NCBI GenBank assembly: GCA_035762085.1
Contig: DASTPT010000106.1
Location: 1 to 37,834 of the forward strand
DNA from: HRBIN12 sp035762085
GTDB lineage: Bacteria > Actinomycetota > UBA4738 > HRBIN12
Reading direction: 5' to 3'
Length of the DNA stretch: 37,834 nt
A program made the position numbers and the translations under genes. Shown piece by piece: positions 7,964 to 16,037 of this stretch. Within the stretch, counting starts at the first letter, position 1; every line of letters begins with the position of its first letter. The notes under the pieces are model-generated. The model saw nothing but the letters and a program-made list of their open reading frames with translations, was not told the origin of the DNA and made no database searches.

Positions 7964-8698
7964 CTAGGAGCCGGAGGCGGAGGGCGACCCCGAGGCCGGC
8001 GGCGCGGGCGGCTGGGCTTCGTGATCGGCGCGAGCGACGTCGAAGGCCGTGACCAGCCACGAACCGGGGTCGTCGAAGAAGAGGTCGCCTTCGCTCACGA
8101 TCATCGTGTAGCCCCCGTCGCTCCGCGTTCCGAGGGCCGAGAACTTGACCGTCACGACCACCTGGCCGACCTCGCCGTCGGGATCGAACAGCACCTTGTA
8201 GTCGAGGACGCCACGGTCGGGGGCGACCTCGTCGTAGACGTCGCCGGCGCCGGCGCCGAGCGTGAGGGTCTCGATGCTCGCCTCGGCCGTGGGCCGAGCG
8301 TCGTCGCTGAAGCGTTCGAGGACTTCCGCGTAGTCGCCATCGGTCCAGTTGCCCGGGTCGAGGAAGGCGTTCGTGAACAGCTCGTCCACGACGGGCGTCA
8401 GCTCGCGCTCGACCGCCTCGGCCTGCTGCGTGAGCGCGGCCTCGTCCGCGGTGTCGCTCGTCGCCAACGCGCGGACCTTGCGGACCTGGAAGTCGAACGC
8501 CGGCGCCTCGCCGGGACCGTCGTCGCCGACGAAGGGGATCCCGCCGCCGTCGCCTCGCGTCAGCATCACGACCAACAGGACCACGGCAGCGGCCACGACG
8601 ACGACCGGGATGACGATGACGGCGGGGGAGCGCTTCTTGCGGTGTCCGGAGCGTCGCGTCGGGTCGGCCTGGACGGCGGGGGGTCGTGTGTCGGTCAA
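7964..8698 (-). CDS. Membrane-anchored extracytoplasmic protein of unknown function
   Basis: The protein has 244 residues from TTG 8698. A basic N-terminus (RRSGHRKKRS) precedes one transmembrane helix at about residues 27-47 (AVIVIPVVVVAAAVVLLVVM). The rest should be outside the cell and alternates helices and strands: ELTPVVDELFTNAFLDPGNW, DYKVLFDPDGEVGQVVVTVK, GDLFFDDPGSWLVTAFDV. It ends in a Pro/Ser-rich tail. The layout resembles NTF2-like or Mce-associated anchored domains, but I do not recognise a named family. An in-frame ATG at 8749 is possible, but TACCCT at 8708-8713 would place the transcript start after it. The neighbouring LCP gene runs the same way, so an envelope role is plausible. 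Confidence 0.72.
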   Translation of the reverse strand: MTDTRPPAVQADPTRRSGHRKKRSPAVIVIPVVVVAAAVVLLVVMLTRGDGGGIPFVGDDGPGEAPAFDFQVRKVRALATSDTADEAALTQQAEAVERELTPVVDELFTNAFLDPGNWTDGDYAEVLERFSDDARPTAEASIETLTLGAGAGDVYDEVAPDRGVLDYKVLFDPDGEVGQVVVTVKFSALGTRSDGGYTMIVSEGDLFFDDPGSWLVTAFDVARADHEAQPPAPPASGSPSASGS

Positions 8699-8707
8699 GG
8701 CGCCGAG

Positions 8708-8713
8708 AGGGTA
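8708..8713 (-). promoter_or_regulatory. -10 box (TACCCT) for the anchored protein gene
   Basis: Minus-strand TACCCT lies 9 nt before TTG 8698 and favours that start over ATG 8749. Confidence 0.4.
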
Positions 8714-8759
8714 ACGGCCCGTGGGCGGCCCAACAACCGGGCCGGTCATCGGTTCCCGG

Positions 8760-8765
8760 TAGGAT
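8760..8765 (+). promoter_or_regulatory. -10 box (TAGGAT) upstream of nhaA
   Basis: TAGGAT lies in the 118-bp divergent region. A transcript from about 8772 would have a short leader with purine-rich segments before GTG 8784 and ATG 8817. Confidence 0.4.
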
Positions 8766-8816
8766 GACGGCTCCAACGGAGGTGTGCCGGGAAGCCTGGT
8801 CGGCGACGAGGGAGCG

Positions 8817-10193
8817 ATGGCGAACGACGCCGCCGGCCCCCCGGGCCCCGCGCCCGACGTCCGGCAGCCGTGGTCCAGGTCCGAACGGCGCTTGCCCCGC
8901 GTCGTCCTCCAGCCCCTGCAGTCGTTCCTGCACACCGAGGCCGCTGGGGGCGTCCTCCTGCTCGCCGCCACGGCCGTCGCCCTCGTGTGGGCGAACTCGC
9001 CCTGGGAGGGCTCGTACGATCGCCTGTGGGAGACCGAGCTCACGATTGGGCTCGGCCGGTGGCACCTGACCCACGACCTGGCCCACTGGGTGAGCGATGG
9101 TCTCATGACGCTGTTCTTCCTGGTGGTCGGGCTCGAGATCAAGCGCGAGGTGGTCACCGGCGAGCTGCGCGACCCGCGGGCCGCGGCGGTCCCCGTCCTC
9201 GCCGCCCTCGGTGGCATGGTCGTCCCGGCGCTCCTGTTCCTCGCGGTCGCCGCGGGGAGCGAAGGCGGGGACGGGTGGGGCATCCCGATGGCCACCGACA
9301 TCGCCTTCGCGCTCGGGATCCTCACGCTCGTGGCGCGCTCGGCGCCAGCCAGCCTGAAGCCGTTCCTCCTCACGCTCGCGATCGTGGACGACATCGGCGC
9401 GATCCTGGTGATCGCGATCTTCTACTCGGGGGGTGTGAGCGTCGAGCCGCTCCTGATCGCCCTCGGCACGTGCGCTGCGATCGTGCTCCTGCAGCGGATC
9501 CACATCCGTGCCGCCGCCGTCTACGTGGTCCTCGGCGTGATCCTGTGGGTGGCGATCTCCGAGTCGGGCGTCCACCCGACGATCGCGGGGGTGGTGCTCG
9601 GGCTCCTGACCCCGTCCGTACCGTTCCAACGCCCCGAGACGGTCAGCGAGGAGGCCCACCGTGTCGCGGATGAGACCGTGGACGACCCGGACCCTCCCGA
9701 CGTGGACGCGGCGTACTGGCTGTACCTGGCCGGGCTGTCGCGGGAGGCCGTCTCGCCGCTCGCACGCGTCGAGTCGATCCTGCACCCGTGGGTGAGCTTC
9801 GTGATCGTGCCGTTGTTCGCGCTCGCGAACGCGGGGGTCGATCTGTCCGTCGGAGCGTTGTCGGACGCCGCGACGTCGACGGTCGCGCTCGGCATCGTCC
9901 TCGGGCTCGTCGTCGGCAAGCCGCTCGGGATCGCGCTCGCGACGGCGCTCGCCGTGCGATCCAGGCTCGGCCCGCTGCCCGCCGGCGCCCGGTGGCGGGA
10001 TGTGGTGGGCGTCGGCGCCGTCGCGGGGATCGGGTTCACGATCTCGCTGCTGATCACGGACCTCGCGTTCGAGGGCTCTCCGATCCTGGAGCCGGCGAAG
10101 GCGGGGATCCTGGCGGCGTCGGTGCTGGCCGGCGTCGTCGGCGCGACGATCCTCACCGGTCGGCGTGAGACCCGGGCCGGAGGCGCAGAGTAG
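8817..10193 (+). CDS. nhaA: Na+/H+ antiporter NhaA
   Basis: The 458-residue protein covers the whole NhaA family. It has TEAAGGVLLLAATAVALVWANS at the start of the first helix, FFLVVGLEIKREVVTGEL, the pore motif ATDIAFALGIL with the conserved Asp, and LAIVDDIGAILVIAIFY with the Asp pair that carries Na+/H+ in E. coli NhaA. It exchanges cytoplasmic Na+ for external protons and supports pH and salt homeostasis. ATG 8817 follows GAGGGAG at short spacing; GTG 8784, immediately after GGAGGT, is the alternative and adds 11 residues. The TAG stop overlaps a -10-like TAGGCT before the next gene. A hydrophilic insert around residues 277-300 (ETVSEEAHRVADE) is longer than in E. coli. Confidence 0.93.
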   Translation: MANDAAGPPGPAPDVRQPWSRSERRLPRVVLQPLQSFLHTEAAGGVLLLAATAVALVWANSPWEGSYDRLWETELTIGLGRWHLTHDLAHWVSDGLMTLFFLVVGLEIKREVVTGELRDPRAAAVPVLAALGGMVVPALLFLAVAAGSEGGDGWGIPMATDIAFALGILTLVARSAPASLKPFLLTLAIVDDIGAILVIAIFYSGGVSVEPLLIALGTCAAIVLLQRIHIRAAAVYVVLGVILWVAISESGVHPTIAGVVLGLLTPSVPFQRPETVSEEAHRVADETVDDPDPPDVDAAYWLYLAGLSREAVSPLARVESILHPWVSFVIVPLFALANAGVDLSVGALSDAATSTVALGIVLGLVVGKPLGIALATALAVRSRLGPLPAGARWRDVVGVGAVAGIGFTISLLITDLAFEGSPILEPAKAGILAASVLAGVVGATILTGRRETRAGGAE

Positions 10194-10196
10194 GCT
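10191..10196 (+). promoter_or_regulatory. -10 box (TAGGCT) overlapping the nhaA stop codon
   Basis: The TAG stop of nhaA forms the first half of TAGGCT. A transcript starting around 10203 would have a short leader with GGAGG before the CBS gene. Confidence 0.35.
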
Positions 10197-10231
10197 CGCG
10201 AGCGGAGCCCGTGCGCACGGAGGTGGTTCCG

Positions 10232-10678
10232 ATGAGGGCTCGGAACATCGTGGGTCGGCACCACACCGTTGCCGCGGACGCTCCGGCGTCCGAGGCCGCC
10301 GCCGTCCTGTCGCGGCTCGACGTGCGCGCGGTGCTCGTGGTCGACGCACGGGGGGATCTGGCCGGCGTACTCTCGGACAGCCGGCTGCTCGCGGCGCTGC
10401 TGCCTGACTACGTGGAGGAGGACGCGGCGCTCGCGCGGGTGATCGAGGAGGACGCCGTCGACCTCCTGCATCGCCGCCTCGACGGCCGCACCGTGATGGA
10501 CCTGCTCGACGCTGATGAGGCCCCCCGCCCACTCGTGGACGGCGACGCACGCCTACTCGACGTCGCCGCGATGATGGTCCGGACCGGCCTGTCGCTCGTC
10601 GGGGTCCAGGACGACGGTCGGCTGATCGGCGGGATCTCGATCGACGACCTGCTGACGTATCTGCTCCGCGGTCGATGA
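10232..10678 (+). CDS. CBS-pair regulatory protein
   Basis: The 148-residue protein consists of two CBS motifs. The first is about residues 5-55 (HHTVAADAPASEAAAVL, RAVLVVDARGDLAGVLSD); the second is about 90-145 (TVMDLLDAD, MMVRTGLSLVGVQDDG, LIGGISIDDLLTYLL). CBS pairs bind adenine nucleotides and often regulate transporters. ATG 10232 is preferred over GTG 10211 because GGAGG lies 8 nt before it. The stop overlaps the start of the following transporter as ATGA, so the two are almost certainly co-translated. The likely job is nucleotide-dependent control of that transporter, which is inference from coupling. Confidence 0.82.
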   Translation: MRARNIVGRHHTVAADAPASEAAAVLSRLDVRAVLVVDARGDLAGVLSDSRLLAALLPDYVEEDAALARVIEEDAVDLLHRRLDGRTVMDLLDADEAPRPLVDGDARLLDVAAMMVRTGLSLVGVQDDGRLIGGISIDDLLTYLLRGR

Positions 10679-11961
10679 ACGACGTCCTGGCGGTCCTGAT
10701 CTTCGTCGGGGCCTACGTGTTCATCGCGACCGAGTGGGTCCACCGCGTGGTCGTCGCGCTCGCCGGGGCCGGGCTGATGCTGCTGTTCCGGATCGTCGAC
10801 GCCTCGGACGCGTTCAGCTCGGAGGAATACGGCATCGACTGGAACGTGATCTTCCTGCTGTTCGGGATGATGGTGATCGTCGGCGTGCTCCGGTACACAG
10901 GCCTGTTCGAGTACCTCGCGATCTGGTCGGCGAAGAAGGCGAGGGGTCGCCCGTACCGGGTGCTCGCGCTGCTGATCGTCATCACCGGTGCTGCCTCGGC
11001 GCTCCTCGACAACGTCACGACCGTGCTGCTCGTCGCGCCGGTCACGATCTTGATCTGCGAGCGCCTCGGGGTCCCGCCGGTTCCCTTCCTGATCGCCGAG
11101 GCGCTCGCCTCGAACATCGGCGGGATGGCGACCCTCGTGGGCGACCCGCCGAACATCATCATCGCGAGCGAGTCGGGCCTGTCCTACACCGACTTCCTCG
11201 TGAACCTCGGGCCGCTCGTGCTGATCCTGTTGGTCGTCTACATCGGGATGGCACGCTGGCAGTTCCGCGGCTCGCTCGAGTTCCACCCCGATCGCGTCAG
11301 CGAGGTCATGAGCTTGGACGAGCGCGAGGCCCTCGTCCGCGGGCCGCTGCTCCCCAGGGCCATCGCGGTTCTCGCGGTGGTGACGGTCGGGTTCCTGCTC
11401 CAGGAGGTGACCGGGTACGACCCGTCGGTGGTCGCGCTGCTTGGGGCCGGCGTGCTCCTGCTGGTCGCCCGCACGGACCCGACGGTCTACCTGGCCGAGG
11501 TCGAGTGGCACACGCTCGTCTTCTTCATGGGGCTGTTCATCATGGTCGGGGCGCTCGTGAAGGTCGGCGTGATCGGGGCACTCGCCGAGCGCGCGATCGA
11601 CCTGGTCGACGGCCACCTCTTCCTCGCGGTGGTGCTCCTGCTGGTGCTGTCGGGCGTGCTGTCGGGCCTGGTGGACAACATCCCGTACGTCGCGACGATG
11701 GCGCCGCTCGTCGCACAGCTCGCGGACTCGTTCCCGGGCGAGGCGGTGGTGCTCTGGTGGGCGCTCGCGATCGGAGCGGACCTGGGGGGCAACGCCACCT
11801 CGATCGGCGCGAGCGCGAACGTCGTCGTGCTCGGGCTGTCCGAGCGCGCCGGCCACCCGATCCGGTTCGTCGAGTGGCTCCGATACGGCGTGCCGGTCAC
11901 GGCGGTCACGCTCGCCGTGTCGCTCGTCTACCTGTGGGTCCGGTACTTCGCGCTCGACTGA
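10675..11961 (+). CDS. ArsB/NhaD-superfamily ion transporter
   Basis: The 428-residue polytopic protein has the superfamily signatures: two re-entrant-type segments with LLDNVTTVLLVAPVT and LVDNIPYVATMAPLV, and the helix-breaking motifs NIGGMATLVGDPPNIIIAS and NATSIGASANVV. These occur in ArsB, NhaD, CitMHS and P/SLC13-like carriers; the DPPNI motif favours the ArsB/NhaD side. The substrate is undecided: Na+/H+ exchange is as plausible as arsenite or an organic anion. No ars genes are nearby, and NhaA and a proton-pumping pyrophosphatase flank it, so cation/proton exchange is favoured. It overlaps the CBS gene by 4 nt. Confidence 0.82.
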   Translation: MNDVLAVLIFVGAYVFIATEWVHRVVVALAGAGLMLLFRIVDASDAFSSEEYGIDWNVIFLLFGMMVIVGVLRYTGLFEYLAIWSAKKARGRPYRVLALLIVITGAASALLDNVTTVLLVAPVTILICERLGVPPVPFLIAEALASNIGGMATLVGDPPNIIIASESGLSYTDFLVNLGPLVLILLVVYIGMARWQFRGSLEFHPDRVSEVMSLDEREALVRGPLLPRAIAVLAVVTVGFLLQEVTGYDPSVVALLGAGVLLLVARTDPTVYLAEVEWHTLVFFMGLFIMVGALVKVGVIGALAERAIDLVDGHLFLAVVLLLVLSGVLSGLVDNIPYVATMAPLVAQLADSFPGEAVVLWWALAIGADLGGNATSIGASANVVVLGLSERAGHPIRFVEWLRYGVPVTAVTLAVSLVYLWVRYFALD

Positions 11962-11986
11962 CCTGCGGATGCCTTCCCGCAGGTCA
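11959..11986 (+). terminator. Perfect inverted repeat overlapping the transporter stop codon
   Basis: TGACCTGCGG (11959-11968) and CCGCAGGTCA (11977-11986) form a perfect 10-bp stem with an 8-nt loop. The left arm begins with the TGA stop codon. No T-tract follows. It lies 18 nt before the hppA -10 box, so it could be a terminator, an operator for hppA, or both. Confidence 0.5.
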
Positions 11987-12004
11987 CGCACGGTGCGTTC
12001 TTCC

Positions 12005-12010
12005 TATACT
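12005..12010 (+). promoter_or_regulatory. -10 box (TATACT) for hppA
   Basis: TATACT is the closest match to the consensus in the window. It predicts a leader of about 70 nt. The leader begins with a possible GCCCCG/CGGGGC hairpin (12011-12016 with 12033-12038) and ends with a strong GAGGAGG. Confidence 0.5.
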
Positions 12011-12086
12011 GCCCCGGGTCCCGGGCTCCTGACGGGGCCTCCGACGACGAGTCCGCTTCCCCGAACGCCCGACGAGGAGGTTCCAC

Positions 12087-14345
12087 GTGTTCGGCATCCT
12101 GGCCCAGGAAGGCGGCCCGATCGACGCCGTCTTCGGCAGTTTCGAGGACAACGCGCTGTGGGTGATCCTCGCGATCAGCCTGCTCGCGCTGGTGTTCGCC
12201 TACTACCTCGTCCGCGAGGTGCTCTCCGCGCCCGAGGGCACGCCAAAGATGCGCGAGATCGCCGCCGCGATCCAGGTGGGGGCGAAGGCGTACCTCAGCC
12301 GGCAGTTCCGGACGGTCGGGATCTTCCTCGGCCTGCTGACCGTCGTGCTGTTCTTCGCGCTCCCCGTATCCGATCAGGCCGTCCACGGCGACATGTTCAT
12401 CCGGGTGGGGCGCTCGCTCGCGTTCATCCTCGGTGCCGGGTTCTCGGCGATCACGGGGTACACGGGGATGTGGCTCGCGGTCCGCGCGAACGTCCGGACG
12501 GCGAACGCCGCGCGCGAGTCCGGCCTGCGGCGAGCGCTGAAGATCGCGTTCCGCGCCGGAGGCGTCGCCGGGATGTTCACCGTCGGGCTCGGCCTGTTCG
12601 GCGCCACGGTGATCCTGCTGGTCTACAAGTCGGACGCGACGAGCGTCCTGGTCGGGTTCGGGTTCGGCGGCGCGCTCCTCGCGATGTTCATGCGGGTGGG
12701 CGGCGGCATCTTCACGAAGGCGGCCGACGTGGGCGCCGACCTGGTCGGCAAGGTCGAGCAGGGGATCCCCGAGGACGACCCGCGGAACGCCGCGACGATC
12801 GCCGACAACGTGGGTGACAACGTCGGCGACTGCGCCGGGATGGCCGCCGACCTGTTCGAGTCCTACGAGGTGACGCTCGTCGCCTCGCTGATCCTCGGCG
12901 CGGCCGCGTACGCGGACTCCGACGTCGGCGCGATCGCCGGCGTGATGTTCCCGCTGTTCGTCCGCGCGGTCGGCGTCATCACGTCGATCATCGGGATCCT
13001 CGCGGTCACGCCGCGGAGCGAGGACGAGCACGGGATGAAGGCGATCAACCGCGGGTTCTTCATCTCGGCCGCGATCTCGGCCGCGGTCGTGTTCGTGATC
13101 GCCGGGGTCTACATGGAGGACTACCGACCGGGCGTCGCGGTCCTGTTCGGCCTGGTCCTCGCGAGCGTGATCCAGGTCCTCACGCAGTACTTCACCGACA
13201 CGAAGTACAAGCCGGTGCAGGAGATCGCCGAGGCCACGCAGACGGGACCGGCGACGACGATCCTGTCGGGCTTCTCGGTCGGGCTCGAGTCCACGGTGTG
13301 GGCGATCCTCGTGATCGCCGCCGCGGTGTCCGGCGCGTTCCTGCTCGGGGACACGACGGCCGAGGCGTTGTACTTCATCTCGCTGACCGGGATGGGGATG
13401 CTCACGACGGTGGGCGTCATCGTCTCGATGGACACGTACGGTCCGGTCTCGGACAACGCGCAGGGCATCGCCGAGATGTCCGGCGAGTTCGAGGGACGGC
13501 CCGCGCAGGTGCTCCGCGGGTTGGACGCCGTCGGCAACTCGACGAAGGCCATCACGAAGGGGATGGCGATCGCGACGGCGGTCATCGCCGCCACGTCGCT
13601 GTTCGGCTCGTTCGAGGAGGCGCTCAAGGAGGCGGGCTACGACTTCCTCGGGATCCGCGTCGACCAGCCGGACGTGCTCGTCGGCCTGTTGATCGGCGGC
13701 TCGGTGGCGTTCCTGTTCTCCTCGCTCGCCATCCGAGCGGTCGGGCGGGCGGCGGCGCAGGTCGTCGTCGAGGTCCGGAGCCAGTTCCGGAACCACCCCG
13801 GCATCATGACGTACGAGGAGAAGCCGGACTACGCGCGCGTCGTCGACATCTGCACGAAGACCTCGCTGCGCGAGCTCATGACCCCCGGCCTGCTCGCGGT
13901 GCTGTCACCGATCATCGTCGGGTTCATCTTCGGCGCCGAGGCGCTCGGGGCGTTCCTGGCCGGGGCGATCCTCACCGGCCAGCTGCTGGCCGTGATGCTC
14001 TCGAACTCGGGCGGCGCCTGGGACAACGCGAAGAAGTTCATCGAGGAGGGGCACTACGGTGGGAAGGGCTCGGACCAGCACAAGGCCGCGGTCATCGGTG
14101 ACACCGTCGGCGACCCGTTCAAGGACACGGCCGGCCCGGCGCTCAACCCGCTCATCAAGGTGATGAACCTGGTCGCGCTCCTCCTCGCCCCGCTCGTCGT
14201 CGACTGGAGCGACGATGACGTCGTGCGGATCGCCGTGGGCGTCGTCGCGGCGCTGGTCGTGGCGGGCGCCGTCTGGGTCTCGAAGTCGCGCAAGCGCGAG
14301 TCGATGGTCCAGGAGCTCGAGTCCGAGATGACGGCCTCGCCCTGA
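12087..14345 (+). CDS. hppA: K+-independent H+-translocating membrane pyrophosphatase
   Basis: The 752-residue integral membrane protein has about 16 helices. It carries the pyrophosphate-binding signatures DVGADLVGKVEQGIPEDDPRN and NVGDNVGDCAGMAADLFESYE, and a late NSGGAWDNAKKFIEEG and GDTVGDPFKDTAGPALNP. It hydrolyses PPi and pumps protons out of the cytoplasm. The motif GNSTKAI carries Lys at about residue 487 where K+-dependent enzymes have Ala; by family rules this means K+-independent and H+-specific. GTG 12087 is preceded by GAGGAGG at good spacing. It would supply proton-motive force to the antiporters around it and recycle PPi. The downstream OB-fold gene starts 22 nt later. Confidence 0.95.
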   Translation: MFGILAQEGGPIDAVFGSFEDNALWVILAISLLALVFAYYLVREVLSAPEGTPKMREIAAAIQVGAKAYLSRQFRTVGIFLGLLTVVLFFALPVSDQAVHGDMFIRVGRSLAFILGAGFSAITGYTGMWLAVRANVRTANAARESGLRRALKIAFRAGGVAGMFTVGLGLFGATVILLVYKSDATSVLVGFGFGGALLAMFMRVGGGIFTKAADVGADLVGKVEQGIPEDDPRNAATIADNVGDNVGDCAGMAADLFESYEVTLVASLILGAAAYADSDVGAIAGVMFPLFVRAVGVITSIIGILAVTPRSEDEHGMKAINRGFFISAAISAAVVFVIAGVYMEDYRPGVAVLFGLVLASVIQVLTQYFTDTKYKPVQEIAEATQTGPATTILSGFSVGLESTVWAILVIAAAVSGAFLLGDTTAEALYFISLTGMGMLTTVGVIVSMDTYGPVSDNAQGIAEMSGEFEGRPAQVLRGLDAVGNSTKAITKGMAIATAVIAATSLFGSFEEALKEAGYDFLGIRVDQPDVLVGLLIGGSVAFLFSSLAIRAVGRAAAQVVVEVRSQFRNHPGIMTYEEKPDYARVVDICTKTSLRELMTPGLLAVLSPIIVGFIFGAEALGAFLAGAILTGQLLAVMLSNSGGAWDNAKKFIEEGHYGGKGSDQHKAAVIGDTVGDPFKDTAGPALNPLIKVMNLVALLLAPLVVDWSDDDVVRIAVGVVAALVVAGAVWVSKSRKRESMVQELESEMTASP

Positions 14346-14367
14346 GGCCGGTCCGGCAGGCTCGTCC

Positions 14368-14736
14368 ATGGGGCTCCTCGACGGCGTTCGACGCTTCCTC
14401 CACCGGATGGCGGAGAGCGACGAGCAGCGCCTGCAGGACGAGATCCAGGCGTGGGCCTCGGCCATCCCCGGCACCTCACCGATCGCCGAGGCCCCGACCC
14501 GAACGCCCGTGAAGATCGCGGGCGTCGTGCGGCGGATCACCGTGCACCCGGAGCACGGGCTCGAGGCGCTCGAGGCGCTGCTCGCCGACGGCACCGGCGA
14601 GATGTCGGTGCTGTGGATGGGACGGCGGTCGATCCCCGGGCTGACCCTGGGAACGCGGGTGGTCGTCGAGGGCGTCGTCGGGGAGCAGCGGCAGGGGCGC
14701 CGGATGGTGAACCCGAGCTTCGAGTTCAGCGCCTGA
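14368..14736 (+). CDS. OB-fold nucleic-acid-binding-like protein (Rv2694c-like)
   Basis: The 122-residue protein has an N-terminal helix (DGVRRFLHRMAESDEQRL) and an OB-fold from about residue 48: KIAGVVRRITVHPE, LEALLADGTGEMSVLWMGRR, GTRVVVEGVVG. Actinobacteria carry a similar protein beside two TrkA/RCK genes and a large permease, the order seen around Rv2690c-Rv2694c, so its presence is a good lineage marker. Its function is unknown even in well-studied species; the fold suggests single-stranded nucleic acid binding. In this window a secreted protein gene sits where a DUF3159 membrane protein gene usually does. It probably shares an mRNA with hppA. Confidence 0.78.
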   Translation: MGLLDGVRRFLHRMAESDEQRLQDEIQAWASAIPGTSPIAEAPTRTPVKIAGVVRRITVHPEHGLEALEALLADGTGEMSVLWMGRRSIPGLTLGTRVVVEGVVGEQRQGRRMVNPSFEFSA

Positions 14737-14793
14737 GACCTAGACCGAACGGACGGGTCAAGTTCGGGCCGGCGGCGCGCCGATAGCAACAGC

Positions 14794-15282
14794 ATGAAAC
14801 TGCTGCGCACCACCATGATGGCGCTGGCGGCGCTCATCGTCGCCGGCACCGTGGCGTCGGCCGCCACGTCGTTCGACGAGGTCCCAGACCCCGAGCCCAC
14901 CGTCTCGCCGAGCCCGTCCGTCGAGCCCACCGTCTCGCCCTCTCCGGAGCCCGAGCCGGTGCTCGAGCCGGTGCTGGAGGACGAGGAGGGCGAGGAGTCC
15001 GTGGAGGGCAAGACCGCCGACTTCTCGGCGTGCGAGGGGCTCACGGGGCTCGAGAACGCGATCTGCCGGCACGAGGCGCTCCTCGAGGTGAAGCCCGACC
15101 ACCAGGGGCTCATGAACGCCCTGGACCACCTCTACGCCAACCAGGAGAAGCAGGCGGAGAAGTGGGCGGAGAAGCACGGCGAGGACCTCGGCACCACCGA
15201 GGGCGAGACGTCATCGTGCCCGGGCAAGAGCTGTGAGCCGCACGGGAACGGCAACGGCAACGGCCACGGCAACGGTCGCTGA
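14794..15282 (+). CDS. Small secreted acidic repeat protein, unknown function
   Basis: The 162-residue protein has a clear signal peptide (MKLLRTTMMALAALIVAG, cleavage near ASAA). A Pro/Ser/Glu-rich linker contains two copies of EPTVSPSPS and PEPEPVLEPVLEDEE. A helical middle has two cysteines (SACEGLTGLENAICRHE) and a charged AEKWAEKHGEDLG segment. A second cysteine pair (CPGKSC) is followed by a Gly/Asn tail of GN repeats with one His. I recognise no family. Four cysteines in a secreted protein suggest two disulfides or a metal site. The gene is convergent with the RCK gene downstream, 38 nt apart. Confidence 0.75.
   Translation: MKLLRTTMMALAALIVAGTVASAATSFDEVPDPEPTVSPSPSVEPTVSPSPEPEPVLEPVLEDEEGEESVEGKTADFSACEGLTGLENAICRHEALLEVKPDHQGLMNALDHLYANQEKQAEKWAEKHGEDLGTTEGETSSCPGKSCEPHGNGNGNGHGNGR
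14892..14939 (+). repeat. Tandem 18-bp direct repeats inside the secreted protein gene
   Basis: CGAGCCCACCGTCTCGCC occurs identically at 14892-14909 and 14922-14939, a 30-bp period encoding EPTVSPSPS units. Nucleotide identity suggests recent duplication. Confidence 0.7.
15245..15277 (+). repeat. GGNAAC hexamer repeats at the end of the secreted protein gene
   Basis: Five to six GGNAAC/GGCCAC units encode the GNGNGNGHGNG tail. Slippage at this tract could vary the tail length. Confidence 0.6.
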
Positions 15283-15320
15283 TCGACCGATCGGGCACAC
15301 CGCGGCGTGCGGGGCGTTCG

Positions 15321-16037
15321 CTAGATCGCCCCGACGCTGCCGCCCTCGGGCGACGGCGTGCCGCCGGGCATCCCCTCGCCGACGATCGCCAGACGGAGCT
15401 GTGGCTCGGCGTCGGCCGAGGACAGCGCGAGCACCTCGTCGCCAGCGCTGATCACGGTCTCGGGCTGCGGGATCACCACGTGGCCCTCGCGGAGGACGGC
15501 GACGATCGCCGCGTCCGTCGGGAGGCGGAACTCGTAGAGCGGGCGCCCGGCGTTCGGCGAGCCGTCGGGGATCGTGACCTCGACGAGCGCGATCCGCCCG
15601 CCCTCCAGGCGCAGCAGCCGCACGAGGTCGCCGACGGTCACGGCCTCCTCCACGAGCGCCGTCATCAGGTGTGGGATCGAGACGGCCTGGTCCACGCCCC
15701 ACTGCTCGCTGAACATCCACTCGTTCTTCGGGTGGTTCACGCGCGCGAGGACCCGCGGCACGCCGAACTCCTGCTTCGACAGGAGCGAGATCACCAGGTT
15801 GTCCTCGTCGTCGCCGGTCGCGGCCACGACGACGTCGGCGGTGCGGAGGTCCGCCTTCTCGAGCACCCAGGGCTCGCACGCGTCGCCGAGGATGAACTCG
15901 ACGTTCGGCGCCCACTCGGCCGCGATCTCGAGGTGCCGCGGCTCCTGCTCGACGAGGACGACGTCGTGGCCCCGCGCCTTGAGGTCCCCGGCGAGGTGCC
16001 TGCCGACCGCGCCGGCTCCGGCGATCACGATGCGCAT
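15321..16037 (-). CDS. TrkA-family potassium uptake regulatory protein (RCK), second copy
   Basis: The 238-residue protein has an RCK-N Rossmann domain starting MRIVIAGAGAVGRHLA (NAD-binding GxGxxG), then VVLVEQEP with the ribose-binding acidic residue and ADVVVAATGDDEDNLV. An RCK-C domain follows at about 140-220. TrkA/CeoC-type proteins bind NAD(H) or adenine nucleotides and gate K+ transporters. The start ATG shares its A with the upstream TrkA stop (TGATG), so the two are coupled and probably form a heteromer. A Gly/Pro-rich tail extends past RCK-C. No trkH is in the window, so the partner is either elsewhere or the adjacent permease. Confidence 0.9.
   Translation of the reverse strand: MRIVIAGAGAVGRHLAGDLKARGHDVVLVEQEPRHLEIAAEWAPNVEFILGDACEPWVLEKADLRTADVVVAATGDDEDNLVISLLSKQEFGVPRVLARVNHPKNEWMFSEQWGVDQAVSIPHLMTALVEEAVTVGDLVRLLRLEGGRIALVEVTIPDGSPNAGRPLYEFRLPTDAAIVAVLREGHVVIPQPETVISAGDEVLALSSADAEPQLRLAIVGEGMPGGTPSPEGGSVGAI

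Noticed and set aside
6861..10550. A very long minus-strand open frame (over 1200 codons) running across nhaA and the CBS gene
   Set aside because: Only its last 328 codons, the LCP protein, look like protein. The rest is Arg/Gly/Pro/Asp-rich antisense of nhaA and the CBS gene, a usual effect of very high GC.
10675..11961. An arsenite efflux operon
   Set aside because: The transporter belongs to the broad ArsB/NhaD superfamily, but there is no arsR, arsC or arsA nearby, and the neighbours point to Na+/H+ exchange.
15245..15277. Short tandem repeats that might suggest a CRISPR or other array
   Set aside because: They are in-frame hexamers coding a Gly/Asn tail. There are no spacers and no cas genes in the window.
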